From Desulforapulum autotrophicum HRM2 (GTDB taxonomy: Bacteria; Desulfobacterota; Desulfobacteria; Desulfobacterales; Desulfobacteraceae): 64,000 bases of DNA. Below the pieces are notes generated by a model. The model saw nothing but the letters and a program-made list of their open reading frames with translations. It ran no database searches and was not told the origin of the DNA. The DNA lies in assembly GCF_000020365.1 (NCBI RefSeq), contig NC_012108.1, positions 2,418,001 through 2,482,000 of the forward strand. Direction: 5' to 3'. This document shows, in pieces, positions 53,533 through 63,100 of the stretch (positions are counted from its first letter, which is position 1; the number at the start of each line of letters is the position of its first letter). Both the position numbers and the translations under genes were made by a program.

Positions 53533-54210
53533 TTATCGATTTCCCAAAACCACCAGGGCGTCAACGGCTGTAACTTTACCCTGGGGATCGATGATCAGTG
53601 GATTAATATCTATTTCTGAGATTTCAGGGTGGTCAAGGGCAATGGCTGCAAGGGCCATGAGGCAGTTGCAGATGGTGTCCATGTCGGCCCGGGCCTGGCC
53701 TCGAAACCGGCCAAGCATGGCCGCAGCTTTTAATTCCCGGGCCATGTCAGTCGCTTCTCCACGGTCAAATGGGGCGACCCGGAACACGGAATCCTTGAAG
53801 ATCTCGGTTGCGATTCCGCCCATTCCCAGCATGATGCAGGCCCCAAACTGGGGATCCCGGGTCATGCCCATGATCAGTTCACGCTGACCATGGATGGCCT
53901 CCTGCACAAGGATGCCGTCAATCTCAACGTCAATGCTATCCATAATCGAATCATAGGCATCCCTGACCTGGTCCGGGCCTGTCAGGTTCAGCCGAACACA
54001 GTTTTTTTCGCTCTTGTGCATCAGATGGGCAGCGCATGCCTTTAAGACAACGGGATAACCCATGGTTTCTGCGGTGACAACGGCCTCTTTGCAACCGTGG
54101 ACAAGGGTTTCACGTGTTGTTGGTATACCAAAGGCTTCCAATACTTTTTTTGACTGATGCTCTGAAAGTGCGGGAAGGCCTTCTTCTAATGCGGTTTGAA
54201 TGATCTCCAT
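53533..54210 (-). CDS. acdB: ADP-forming acyl-CoA synthetase, beta (ATP-grasp) subunit
   Basis: 225 residues with ATP-grasp features: LSEHQSKKVLEAFGIPTT, YPVVLKACAAHLMHKSE and EIDINPLII near the C-terminus. Together with the alpha gene one base downstream it gives a split two-gene form. The phenylacetate/aryl-acetyl-CoA from the IOR locus is a possible substrate (ACS II-type), giving ATP, but the two loci are 45 kb apart, so this is inference. Confidence 0.9.
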   Translation of the reverse strand: MEIIQTALEEGLPALSEHQSKKVLEAFGIPTTRETLVHGCKEAVVTAETMGYPVVLKACAAHLMHKSEKNCVRLNLTGPDQVRDAYDSIMDSIDVEIDGILVQEAIHGQRELIMGMTRDPQFGACIMLGMGGIATEIFKDSVFRVAPFDRGEATDMARELKAAAMLGRFRGQARADMDTICNCLMALAAIALDHPEISEIDINPLIIDPQGKVTAVDALVVLGNR

Positions 54211-54491
54211 GGATTGTGATTCTCCCTTAATCTGTCCTTCGTCGGGATTTCAGTCCCACCGGCCTGTGGGAATATGATAACGAACAGGTGCCCGGTTGAT
54301 CTTTGTTTTTACCCTTTGGGGTAGCAGAGGAACATTTCCTTGTCAAGGGCAATTAAACGATGTTCTGTTGAATGACTCGGTGTTGATTTCAACTGGATGT
54401 TTACTCTTTTTGAGATTCCATATATGGATATGTTATGGTTGCCTGATCAATGACAGGTAAAAACGGGTTGCAATACAATTAAAACGAGGGT

Positions 54492-54833
54492 ATGGGATTG
54501 GAAAAGTCGGCAAACAAACAACCGTTGCAAAAGAGAACCAGTACAAGAAGTTTGATTGAACCTTCGGATACCGGACATCTGTTAGAAGCCCTTATCCAGG
54601 GCAGGAAATATCAGTTTAAGGTGTTGAATATCTGCCGGGGAGGAATAGGCATGCTTGTGATCAAGGCCCAGAAAGAGGTGCTGCCCCTTTTGAAATCTGG
54701 ATCAATCATGGACATGGATTATATCAATCCCAAGGGGGTCCTTGGAATTAAGGTTGAATTTCGCCATATCACCCCGCTTATTTCAGGCCCGTACAAGGGG
54801 GGGTATTGTGTTGGATTTTCCATGTCCATTTAA
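54492..54833 (+). CDS. PilZ-domain protein
   Basis: 113 residues. A PilZ-like core begins at KRTSTRSLIEPS (the R-x3-R-like motif) and continues with VLNICRGGIGMLVI, which matches the (D/N)xSxxG element in relaxed form. PilZ proteins bind cyclic di-GMP; with an imperfect motif, binding is not certain. It stands alone, divergent from the acd genes. The 281-base gap upstream holds no gene. Confidence 0.75.
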   Translation: MGLEKSANKQPLQKRTSTRSLIEPSDTGHLLEALIQGRKYQFKVLNICRGGIGMLVIKAQKEVLPLLKSGSIMDMDYINPKGVLGIKVEFRHITPLISGPYKGGYCVGFSMSI

Positions 54834-54857
54834 CGGTATGGCAACAACAGCAATTTT

Positions 54858-55013
54858 TAATTAGTGTTTGAACGAAAACTCACCCATCTGCGGCGTTGCT
54901 GCAAAATCCTGAAATCCTCACGTACAGTAGTACGCTCCGGTTTCAAAATTTCTTGCGCCTTGCATATGGGCAATTTTTCGCTCAAACACAGGTTTTCGGT
55001 CAGGCACTAATTA
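54858..55013 (+). repeat. Interspersed palindromic repeat family A, copy 2 (complete)
   Basis: 156 bp, the best-preserved copy. Terminal inverted repeats are TAATTAGTGTTTGAACGAAAAC (54858-54879, shown as 20 plus 2 bases of the arm) and the complement of 54992-55013; 19 of 22 positions match. The inner sequence is also imperfectly palindromic, so the whole folds into one long hairpin. It carries no gene, which fits a MITE- or REP-like element. Confidence 0.85.
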
Positions 55014-55329
55014 GGATTCCCGGCATGGCCAAAGTACGTTTTTTCTAATCCGGAAAATAATGAAAAACATAAAATTTTCAGGGATTCCTATCATTTTTTC
55101 AGGTGAGATGATATATGCTTGGCAAGCATGGATGAAAATTTTAACTCAACTTTCAAACTTCAACTTTGATGCTTGAGGTCAGGCGTGTGATAGTGTGCTT
55201 TTGATAATAACTTGCTCCCTTTCCAAGCTTTACAAAAGTACAATAATGAAAGGGTGCCCCCATGTGAACAGCCAATTTCGAAAGCTGAGTTTTCAACCTT
55301 TAAAATAATGATGGAATGTTGATTTATAG
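55014..55329. other. Gene-free stretch upstream of murA
   Basis: About 316 bases, AT-rich. It holds the murA promoter by position; no clear box was found. The stretch 55263-55289 repeats a 27-base sequence found at 2350-2376 with 23 matches. Confidence 0.4.
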
Positions 55330-56583
55330 ATGGATAAAATAGAGATTCGAGGCGGAAAGCGCCTGACAGGAGAGGTAAGGATCAGCGGTGCAAAAAATGC
55401 AGCGCTTCCCCTGCTTGCCTCATCTATCCTGGTGGATGGTGCAATGACGTTCACCAATGTGCCGGACCTTGTGGATGTTAGAAGTATCAAGATGCTTTTG
55501 AGGGATCTGGGTGCAGGATGTGAGGAAGGCGAGGGAACGGTCCTTATTGACGGCTCAGGCATCCATAAAATTGAGGCGGCCTACGAACTTGTCAGGAAGA
55601 TGCGTGCCTCCATCCTTGTGCTGGGGCCCCTTGTTGCTCGATTCGGCCATGCCAGGGTTTCCCTCCCGGGCGGTTGTGCCATTGGCGCAAGACCCGTGGA
55701 CATGCACCTAAAGGGGCTAAAAGCCCTTGGGGCGACCATAACCATAGAAAACGGTTATATTGAGGCCAAGGCAGACCGGCTTAAGGGCAATGAAATTTAT
55801 TTTGATATTCCAACGGTAACCGGAACTGAAAATCTTATGATGGCGGCAACCCTTGCAAAGGGGACCACCGTTTTGAGAAATTGTGCAAGGGAGCCTGAAA
55901 TTACAGCCCTGGCCAATGCCCTCAATCTCATGGGGGCAAGGGTGACCGGTGCAGGAACGGCCGTTATACGGATCAACGGGGTTGATGGGCTGAGCCCTGC
56001 AACCATCCATGTGATTCCCGACAGAATAGAGGCGGGAACGTTTATGGTGGCTGCCGCGGCAACGGGCGGTGATGTCCTTGTCACCGGGTGTGAGCCGGAA
56101 AACATGGGGGGCATAATCAACAAACTTCGCCAGACCGGTGCCCTTGTGGAGATTATAGACCATGGGGTGAAGGTGTCAGGGGGAAAGTCAATATTGAGCA
56201 CAGACATAAAAACCCTTCCCTATCCAGGCTTTCCCACGGATATGCAGGCCCAGTTCATGGTGCTTATGGCCATTTCCCAGGGCAACAGCGTGATCCATGA
56301 GACGATTTTTGAAAATCGGTTCATGCATGTCAACGAACTCCAGCGAATGGGCGCAGACATCTCCATATCCGGGGGAAACTATGCCATGGTCCGTGGTGTG
56401 AATGCCCTTAGTGGGGCTGAAGTCATGGCATCGGACCTGAGGGCCAGTGCTTCCCTTGTTATTGCAGGGCTGGTTGCCAGGGGGGTGACCACCATCCACC
56501 GGGTGTATCACATTGACCGGGGGTATGAGGCTCTGGAGAAAAAATTTTCAGCCTTGGGAGCAGATATCAAACGGGTTAAATAA
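55330..56583 (+). CDS. murA: UDP-N-acetylglucosamine 1-carboxyvinyltransferase
   Basis: 417 residues, typical for MurA. Lys22 ([11 protein letters not shown]) and Cys116 ([13 protein letters not shown], the fosfomycin-reactive residue) are present, and the C-terminal [13 protein letters not shown] is conserved. It makes the first committed step of peptidoglycan synthesis. A family A repeat begins 18 bases after its stop. Confidence 0.96.
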   Translation: MDKIEIRGGKRLTGEVRISGAKNAALPLLASSILVDGAMTFTNVPDLVDVRSIKMLLRDLGAGCEEGEGTVLIDGSGIHKIEAAYELVRKMRASILVLGPLVARFGHARVSLPGGCAIGARPVDMHLKGLKALGATITIENGYIEAKADRLKGNEIYFDIPTVTGTENLMMAATLAKGTTVLRNCAREPEITALANALNLMGARVTGAGTAVIRINGVDGLSPATIHVIPDRIEAGTFMVAAAATGGDVLVTGCEPENMGGIINKLRQTGALVEIIDHGVKVSGGKSILSTDIKTLPYPGFPTDMQAQFMVLMAISQGNSVIHETIFENRFMHVNELQRMGADISISGGNYAMVRGVNALSGAEVMASDLRASASLVIAGLVARGVTTIHRVYHIDRGYEALEKKFSALGADIKRVK

Positions 56584-56600
56584 AGGCTGCCTGAGAATCT

Positions 56601-56724
56601 GTGTTTGGGCGAAACCTTGCCCATATACAAGGCGCTATAAATTCTAAAACCGGAGTGTTCTACTGTATATAAGGTCCCAGCCTTTTGCAGTAACGCCGCA
56701 GATGGGATGGTTTTTGTTTAAACA
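56601..56724 (-). repeat. Interspersed palindromic repeat family A, copy 3 (inverted)
   Basis: This copy matches the minus-strand version of the core of 54858-55013: GTTTGGGCGAAAC, the CCCATATACAAGGCGC block, ACCGGAG and GCAGTAACGCCGCAGATGGG in order. The outer TAATTAG ends are lost. It fills the gap between murA and comEC. Confidence 0.8.
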
Positions 56725-56743
56725 ATAGGCCCGGGAGGAACTC

Positions 56744-56758
56744 ATGGCAAACCCTTGA
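56744..56758 (+). CDS. Candidate 4-codon leader cistron before comEC
   Basis: ATG GCA AAC CCT TGA, with a strong GGGAGGAA site 4 bases upstream. Its stop TGA overlaps the TTG (56755) that opens the long comEC frame. The long frame has no good ribosome site of its own at 56755. Either the leader couples translation to comEC, or a small frameshift has cut off the true comEC start. Confidence 0.4.
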   Translation: MANP

Positions 56759-59238
56759 CACCCTTCTCCCTTCCCCCGCTTGTGCCAGTTGGCCTTGCCC
56801 TTGGCTGTGGTATTGCAATTGGCAGGCTAATTCCTGGAAGCAAGGGTGTGGAAATTTTCTGCTGTGCCCTTCTTTTCACGGTTCTTGTGATGCGTGTGTT
56901 ACACGAACTGCCCCTGGGAATCGTTCCAGCGGTTCTTTTTTTTGCAGTGGGCCATTGTCTGATTCAATTCACCGTGTGGCCGGTTTTTTCAGAAAATCAT
57001 ATTGTAAATTTTTGTGATCAAAAAGCAGTGTGGGTCCAAGGCCGGATCGCTTCGGTTCCAGTATCTTCAAACCGTCGTATCCGGTTTGAGCTCAGGGTTG
57101 AACAAGCCGGAACGACCCGGTCAACGGCAAAAGCAGCTGTGGGAAAACTGCGGCTTTCGGTCTATTCCCCATGCCCGGATCTTTTAACTGCCCTGGCGTT
57201 CAATGACTGCATAGGGTGCAGTTCACCTCTAAGGGAAATCCGTAATTTTAACAACCCCGGTGGGTTTGATTACAGGGGATATATGGGGTTAAAGGGCATT
57301 TACTGTACGGGTTGGGTAAAGGGTAATGCCCTTGTCCGGTTGCCCCAGTCACGCAAGTTTCAGCCCATCTGCCTTGCCGTCAATCTGATTCAAGCGTGTC
57401 GCAGGCAGTTTGGCCGTCATATCAGACAAAATGTTGAAAATCAGAACGCGGCAGCAGTTTTAACGGCCCTTGTTACAGGGAATCGGCAATGGATCGATCA
57501 GGACCTGGGAAATCTCTTTTCACGGGCCGGGGCCAATCATATTCTTGCTATTTCAGGTCTTCACCTCTCGATTGTTGCCCTTGTCTCGTTTAATCTTTTC
57601 AACCGCCTGTTCTCTGTTTTTCCTTTGCTCGTGATTTCAGGGGTTGCCCGGAAACTTGCCGCAGTCTTTACCCTGGTACCCCTGATCTTTTATGCGCTGC
57701 TTTCAGGGTTTTCTCCCTCCACCCAGAGGGCGTTCACCATGGTCGCCATGGTGATGGTCTGCCTTGCCGTTGAAAAGGAGGCTGATACGGTAAATGCCCT
57801 TGCAGCTGCCTTCATCGCTATCCTGATAATTTGGCCGGGTGCGCTTTTTTCCATATCCTTTCAACTTTCTTTTTTTGCGGTTCTCTTTATCCTGGGGGGA
57901 ATGGCCGTTGTGAAGAAACTGACCGCAGATACAGACACAGGTGGTTCTTTTTTCAACAGGGCAATCAAGAGGGTTGGAATGTTCATGGCGGTCTCCTTGT
58001 TTGCCATTCTTGGCACCCAACCCCTGGTGATGCATTATTTTAACCAAATTTCGTTTGCAGGCATTTTCACCAACCTGATTCTCATTCCAGGGGCAGGCTT
58101 TCTGGCTCTACCCCTTGGGCTGCTTGCTCTTTTTGTCTACCCTTTTTTCGTGGGGTTGTCAGCCCTTCTGGTGGCCCTGGCAGGTTTTATTCTCGGGTTT
58201 TGCATTGATTTTTTAGGGTGGGTTTCTGCCCTTTCCATGGCCTGGTCCCATGCAGTGACGCCGGATTTTGTTGAAATTTCATGTTACTATCTGTTTTGTT
58301 TCGGACTTTTCATGGTGTTCAAAAATATGAAGAAAAGAGGGGTTTTGCTTGTGGTTGCGGCCTTTGTTATCTTTTCTGCCAGGGAATATTTCCTGATATT
58401 GGACCGTTTTTTCAATAAAAATGTAAATGTCTTTGTCCTTGATGTGGGACAGGGGAGTGCCGCGCTGATCGAAGCGCCCCAAGGAAAGAGGGTGCTGATC
58501 GACGGCGGCGGTTTTTCCAGGTTTTCAACCTTTGATACCGGCGAACGCATTGTTGCACCGTTTCTATGGTTTCGAAAGATATTAACCCTGGATGCCGTTG
58601 TGCTCACCCATCCTGAGTCAGACCACATGAACGGTCTGATTTACATCATGGACAATTTTAAGGTCGGTCGGTTTATTAAAAATTCAGAAGCGGGAAAGAA
58701 GGACAATTATCGGGATCTCATGGCTGTGGTCGAGCACCGCAGAATCAGGGTCGAAATTGTGCCTGGGCTTGAGCGCCTCAACCTTGGTGATGCACAGTTG
58801 GAATTTTTATACCCACTGGGCCAAAGATCAGAAAATGCCAATAATAACTCCATTGTGTCAAAATTAACCCATGGTAATATATCCGTTCTTTTTCCCGGGG
58901 ATATCATGAATGATGCTGAAAAAGAAATTGTCAGGGTAAGGGGGAAAAGGCTTTTATCCACCGTTCTTGTATCTCCCCACCATGGAAGTTCAAGTTCCAG
59001 TGGTGGTTTTTTCCTTGATCAAGTCCGGCCCAAGAGTGTAATCATATCCTGTGGTTTTAAAAACCGGTATGGTTTTCCCCATGCCGCGGTTATTGAACGC
59101 TACACAAGGCGTGGGTACCGTTTGTTTGAAACAGGCCTTGCAGGTGCCGTTCAGATCATCTCCACGGGCAGTTGTTGTGAAATCATGACCTCAAAAGGAA
59201 ATAAATTTTGTTTTATCTCTACTTCCTGTTCTCCCTGA
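56755..59238 (+). CDS. comEC: ComEC/Rec2 DNA-uptake channel protein
   Basis: 827 residues. Domain order is a DUF4131-like N-terminal membrane pair with a beta domain, the competence membrane domain (AVLTALVTGNRQWIDQDL, then HILAISGLHLSIVA) with about 8-10 helices, and a metallo-beta-lactamase-like C-terminal domain with LDVGQGSAALIEAP, LTHPESDHMNGL and SPHHGSSSSS. It forms the inner-membrane channel for transforming DNA. The start codon is not clear (TTG 56755, see the 4-codon leader). No other competence gene is in the window. Confidence 0.92.
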   Translation: MTPFSLPPLVPVGLALGCGIAIGRLIPGSKGVEIFCCALLFTVLVMRVLHELPLGIVPAVLFFAVGHCLIQFTVWPVFSENHIVNFCDQKAVWVQGRIASVPVSSNRRIRFELRVEQAGTTRSTAKAAVGKLRLSVYSPCPDLLTALAFNDCIGCSSPLREIRNFNNPGGFDYRGYMGLKGIYCTGWVKGNALVRLPQSRKFQPICLAVNLIQACRRQFGRHIRQNVENQNAAAVLTALVTGNRQWIDQDLGNLFSRAGANHILAISGLHLSIVALVSFNLFNRLFSVFPLLVISGVARKLAAVFTLVPLIFYALLSGFSPSTQRAFTMVAMVMVCLAVEKEADTVNALAAAFIAILIIWPGALFSISFQLSFFAVLFILGGMAVVKKLTADTDTGGSFFNRAIKRVGMFMAVSLFAILGTQPLVMHYFNQISFAGIFTNLILIPGAGFLALPLGLLALFVYPFFVGLSALLVALAGFILGFCIDFLGWVSALSMAWSHAVTPDFVEISCYYLFCFGLFMVFKNMKKRGVLLVVAAFVIFSAREYFLILDRFFNKNVNVFVLDVGQGSAALIEAPQGKRVLIDGGGFSRFSTFDTGERIVAPFLWFRKILTLDAVVLTHPESDHMNGLIYIMDNFKVGRFIKNSEAGKKDNYRDLMAVVEHRRIRVEIVPGLERLNLGDAQLEFLYPLGQRSENANNNSIVSKLTHGNISVLFPGDIMNDAEKEIVRVRGKRLLSTVLVSPHHGSSSSSGGFFLDQVRPKSVIISCGFKNRYGFPHAAVIERYTRRGYRLFETGLAGAVQIISTGSCCEIMTSKGNKFCFISTSCSP

Positions 59239-60131
59239 CAGCATCATTATTGTTGCTCATATCTTTATATGTGAAATGCCCACCAAAGCATCACCCGCTG
59301 GAGAGTTTTAAATTTTGTTCTGGCAAGGGCAGAGACCATGATCCGGCCATGCCGGTTATTCAAAATAAGGGCCAGCTGTGGGCGGTTATTGTTGTTTTGT
59401 TTGCTCCGGTTACAGCACCATATTTCTTTATTCGGGCGAATTCAGAATCAAGCCTTAAAAAGAAAATTGTATTAGTAACGGTTTTTTATCTTTGTTTCTT
59501 TATTGTCTGCACGGGTGAGTTTTATCTTTTTTCCAAGGAAAAGGCCTACCTTGCCATGGCCCGCCATACGCCTGAGGAACGACAGATGATCCAGATGAGC
59601 GAAGAACTCATGGCATCTACCATTGCCCTTGACGAGGCCATCAAGGAACTTGAGTCCATGAGCAAGGTGATATCAAAACGCACGGCCATTGGGGAGGCCC
59701 TCTCTTTCATCGGTATCGTCCAGGTGAAGATAATTAGGAACAAAAACGATGTTGAACGATTCACCTCCTTTATTCAGTATTACAAAGCGAGCCTTGAAAA
59801 AGAAGGGTTCAGGGATTTTCTTTTTATTGAGGACTTTTTTATCAATCCCATTGTAACGGCCTATCTAAAGGGGCTCGAAGAATATCTTGCCGATTTTAAG
59901 AGTCTTTTGAATTATACCTTTGACAATTTTGAATACATTGATGCGAAAAGTCCCCTGGAACTTAAGAACTATGATGCCTATTACTTGAATTACAGACGGT
60001 CGGTGGACAGGTATAGTCTTCTTTGTACCCAGCGCATCAAGTTTCAGAGAAGCCTTCTTGAAAAGCACCCCGGTCTTGAACGATACCTGCCCACCATGAT
60101 TCAGACTGATTTTCTCAAGGTCTGGGAGTAG
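59208..60131 (+). CDS. Hypothetical membrane protein, N-terminus over a repeat
   Basis: 307 residues from TTG 59208 (AAAAGG lies 9 bases upstream), which overlaps the end of comEC. An alternative ATG at 59349 leaves 260 residues and skips the repeat C copy. Membrane helices sit at residues 3-22, 60-80 and 88-108; a long helical soluble part follows. No family is recognised. It overlaps the end of the convergent BadF-type gene by 31 bases. Confidence 0.62.
   Translation: MFYLYFLFSLTASLLLLISLYVKCPPKHHPLESFKFCSGKGRDHDPAMPVIQNKGQLWAVIVVLFAPVTAPYFFIRANSESSLKKKIVLVTVFYLCFFIVCTGEFYLFSKEKAYLAMARHTPEERQMIQMSEELMASTIALDEAIKELESMSKVISKRTAIGEALSFIGIVQVKIIRNKNDVERFTSFIQYYKASLEKEGFRDFLFIEDFFINPIVTAYLKGLEEYLADFKSLLNYTFDNFEYIDAKSPLELKNYDAYYLNYRRSVDRYSLLCTQRIKFQRSLLEKHPGLERYLPTMIQTDFLKVWE
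59263..59355 (+). repeat. Interspersed repeat family C, copy 3
   Basis: This copy is the most diverged: TTTATATG, CCAAAGCA, TTTTAAATTTTGTT, GGCAAGGGCAGA and CCGGCCATGCCGG in the same order and spacing as the copy at 45796-45888. It lies inside the reading frame that starts at 59208. Confidence 0.65.
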
Positions 60132-63100
60132 TCCCGTTTCCCGGAATAGGCAAGAAAGGGGATGATGACCCGATTCTTGTTTCCGCCAAGGGCATCGTAG
60201 GTGAGGCTCAGAACCGGAACGCCTGTTTTCCTCTCAATGGCTGCGGCCATGGCTTCGGTGACAAGGCCGGGACAGCAGTAGGAGGGGTTGGTTTGGACAA
60301 ACAGGGCAAGATCTGGGTGCTCCTTTGTGATGTAATGGATCTTGAGCAGGTTGTCCATGGATTCACCCGTGTGCTCGGGCAGAACACCATAGTCCTCAAG
60401 CACCTGTTTAAAATTGTCGGTATACTCGATTTCAGGCTCATTTAAAAGGGGCTGAAAGTAGCGGTAATAGCGTTTCTCCATTTTTTTCATTGTTGCAAGA
60501 AGTGCCCGCGTTGAAATCAGACTCATGTATTTGCCCTCGTTAAACCATTTTTTAAAATAGGGCTCTGCGATCATCTTGGCAAACCTGTAGTAGGGGGTGG
60601 TGACAACTTCTCCGCCGTTTGCCTCAATGTAATGGACAAGATCCTGGTTCATTACATTGTTGTCCCGGACGTAGAAATCACCAAAAACGGCAACCTTTGG
60701 CCGTTGCTCTTTTTTTACGTCCACCCAGGCAAGAAGGCTCACTGCCTCGGCAAGGGCGTCCTCCTTTGTGCGTTTGCCTTCAAAGGCAGGGACCAGTATT
60801 TCAATGGCCTTTGAAAGGGCCTTGTCCGTAGCACCTTTGACTGTTTCATAGGGTCTTATCTTGCACCCTGCGCTTCTTAGGAGGCCTGCGAACATGTGCG
60901 CAAAGTAGCAGTTGATCCCAGCCTTTATGCTGACATCAATGAACGAGAGTTCTCCCCTGTAGATTCCGGCTTTTTCCATACCGTTGCCTGCCCGGTTCAC
61001 GATGGTTTTGATGTGGTGGGCATACATCTTTATGTTGCAGGCGATATCTGATTTGCTCAACCATAAAAGGGTGTCGGCTGGATCAAGGCCATGGTTTTCA
61101 ATGGTTTTGATGTACCCGCTTGCAATGGCATTCAAGGGGATACACTGGCCTGTATTGGTGGCAAGACTCTGTTTGATGGTTTCCTGAGTCTCGTCCATGA
61201 GGATGGCATTTAAGCCTTCACCCCTCAGTGTGGCTACCAGAAAAGCGCCGGTGATGGAATCCCAGTTGGGAACCACCAGGTTTTTTTTGCCGGGTTTGTC
61301 CTTAATATCGGGGTTTAGGTGCCCAAGGGGTACTGTGGCGGGAATTTTGCCGTAGTGGCTGTGGTTTCTGAAGGCACGGATGGCTGCCTCGATCCGGGTC
61401 TCATACCCCACGCTTGAATCGTGTTCGTCAAGTTCCAGTACAAGGTAGGGCTTGTCATGGGCCTCCATGATTTGTTTGAAATAATTGACGGTGAACGAAT
61501 CTGGCGAGCACTTGAACGAGGTGACAAACACGGGATACAGGTTGTCTGTTTGGGCCGCCAGAAGGGTTGCCCTCAAAATGGTTGTCGCATGTTTCCAGTG
61601 GATCTCTTTTAAAAGTGGGGCAATGGGACTTATATCCACCCCGTCAAGGTCGACCATGTCCTGGAAAAAAAGGTTGACCTTGAGTGAGGAAAAGATATCC
61701 GGGATTTTTGAGTTAAGCGAATCGGAAAGGACGGTATAGGGTCTTCCAATCACTAATACGTCAATGTCTGACCCTTTGGCACCATTGTCCGTGTATATTT
61801 TTTTCAAGGCTGTTCCAGCGGTTTTTTTCCATTCAACGGCCTTGTCAAAGGCCGAGGAGATGTCAAAAAAACTGATCCTGGTGGGTGAAATCTGTTTCAG
61901 GGCTTTGTAGAGTTCAAGCTTGGTGTGAAAGCTTGTGTAAAGATATTTGATCACCGGTGACACCAGGCGGTCTTTGTCCATGCCGGCAATGTTTGACACC
62001 ACACTTGGCAGATACTGGGTGTAATAGCAGTACTGGCGTCTTGTCGATTTATCCTTTTCCGCCTTATCCTTGTCTTCAAAGTAAAAGGGCAGAAAGATGT
62101 AGTCGGCCTTTGTCAGAAGATGGGATACATGGCCGTGCATGGCGGTCATGGGCGTACAGAACTCGGCATTGGCAACGCTTTTCCCAAGGGCTACGTCGTT
62201 TTTGAAACCTTTGCTTGTGACGGTCTTGATCTTTAAAAGGCTGAAAAATAATTGCCACATTTCAAGGTCCTCCACAAGGTAAAGGCCTGCGGGAATTCCC
62301 AGGGTGAACCCCGAGTCAGGGAGGGGGGATTCCGGCAGTTTCAACGCTGGTTTCCTTGACCGGATCAGGTGGAAATGTTCCTGCTTTGCCACGTAATGTT
62401 CATCCTTGTAATCCCTGCCGCAGAGAAAGCCAAAGGCCACGGTTTCATGGTTGATGTCGGCAATGGTGAGCTTGCAGTGGTTCATGCACAGCTTGCAGGT
62501 TTCCTGGCGGACGGGGATGGGGGTCTTCCACAGGTCAAAGCCCCTGAACTGTTTCTGGTTAACGCCCTGGTCCTTGAGTGTCAGGGCCACGCCCAGAGCC
62601 CCTGTGAGATGGCAGTATCTGGATACGTGAATCGGTTTTTTAAGCTTCTGCTCAAAGGCTGCAACCAAGGCCCGGTTTTTTGCCGTTGCTCCCTGGAAAA
62701 GGACAGTGCTGCCGATCTTGCTAATGGATGCCACTTTGGTGAGGTAGTTGTCCCGCACCGAGTGAAGGGCCGATGCCAGTACCTGGTTCACGTTGTACCC
62801 TTCGGATAAAAAGTGGTTCATGTCCCGCTCCATGAAAACCGTACACCGATCGCTTGATACAGGAGATGAGACCCCCAGGGTTCTTGTTGAGTATGCGTCA
62901 AGGGGGCAGTCAAGCTTTAATGCCTGCTCCTCGATAAAACTGCCCGTGCCAGCGGCACAGACCGTGTTCATGAACGAGGAGGTGACCATGCCGTTTTTCA
63001 TGGTGGTGAACTTGGCATCCTGACCGCCGATTTCGATGATGGTATCGACGTCTGGGTTGAGTTCATGGGCAGCCCGTGCGTGGGCTGTGATTTCATCCAG

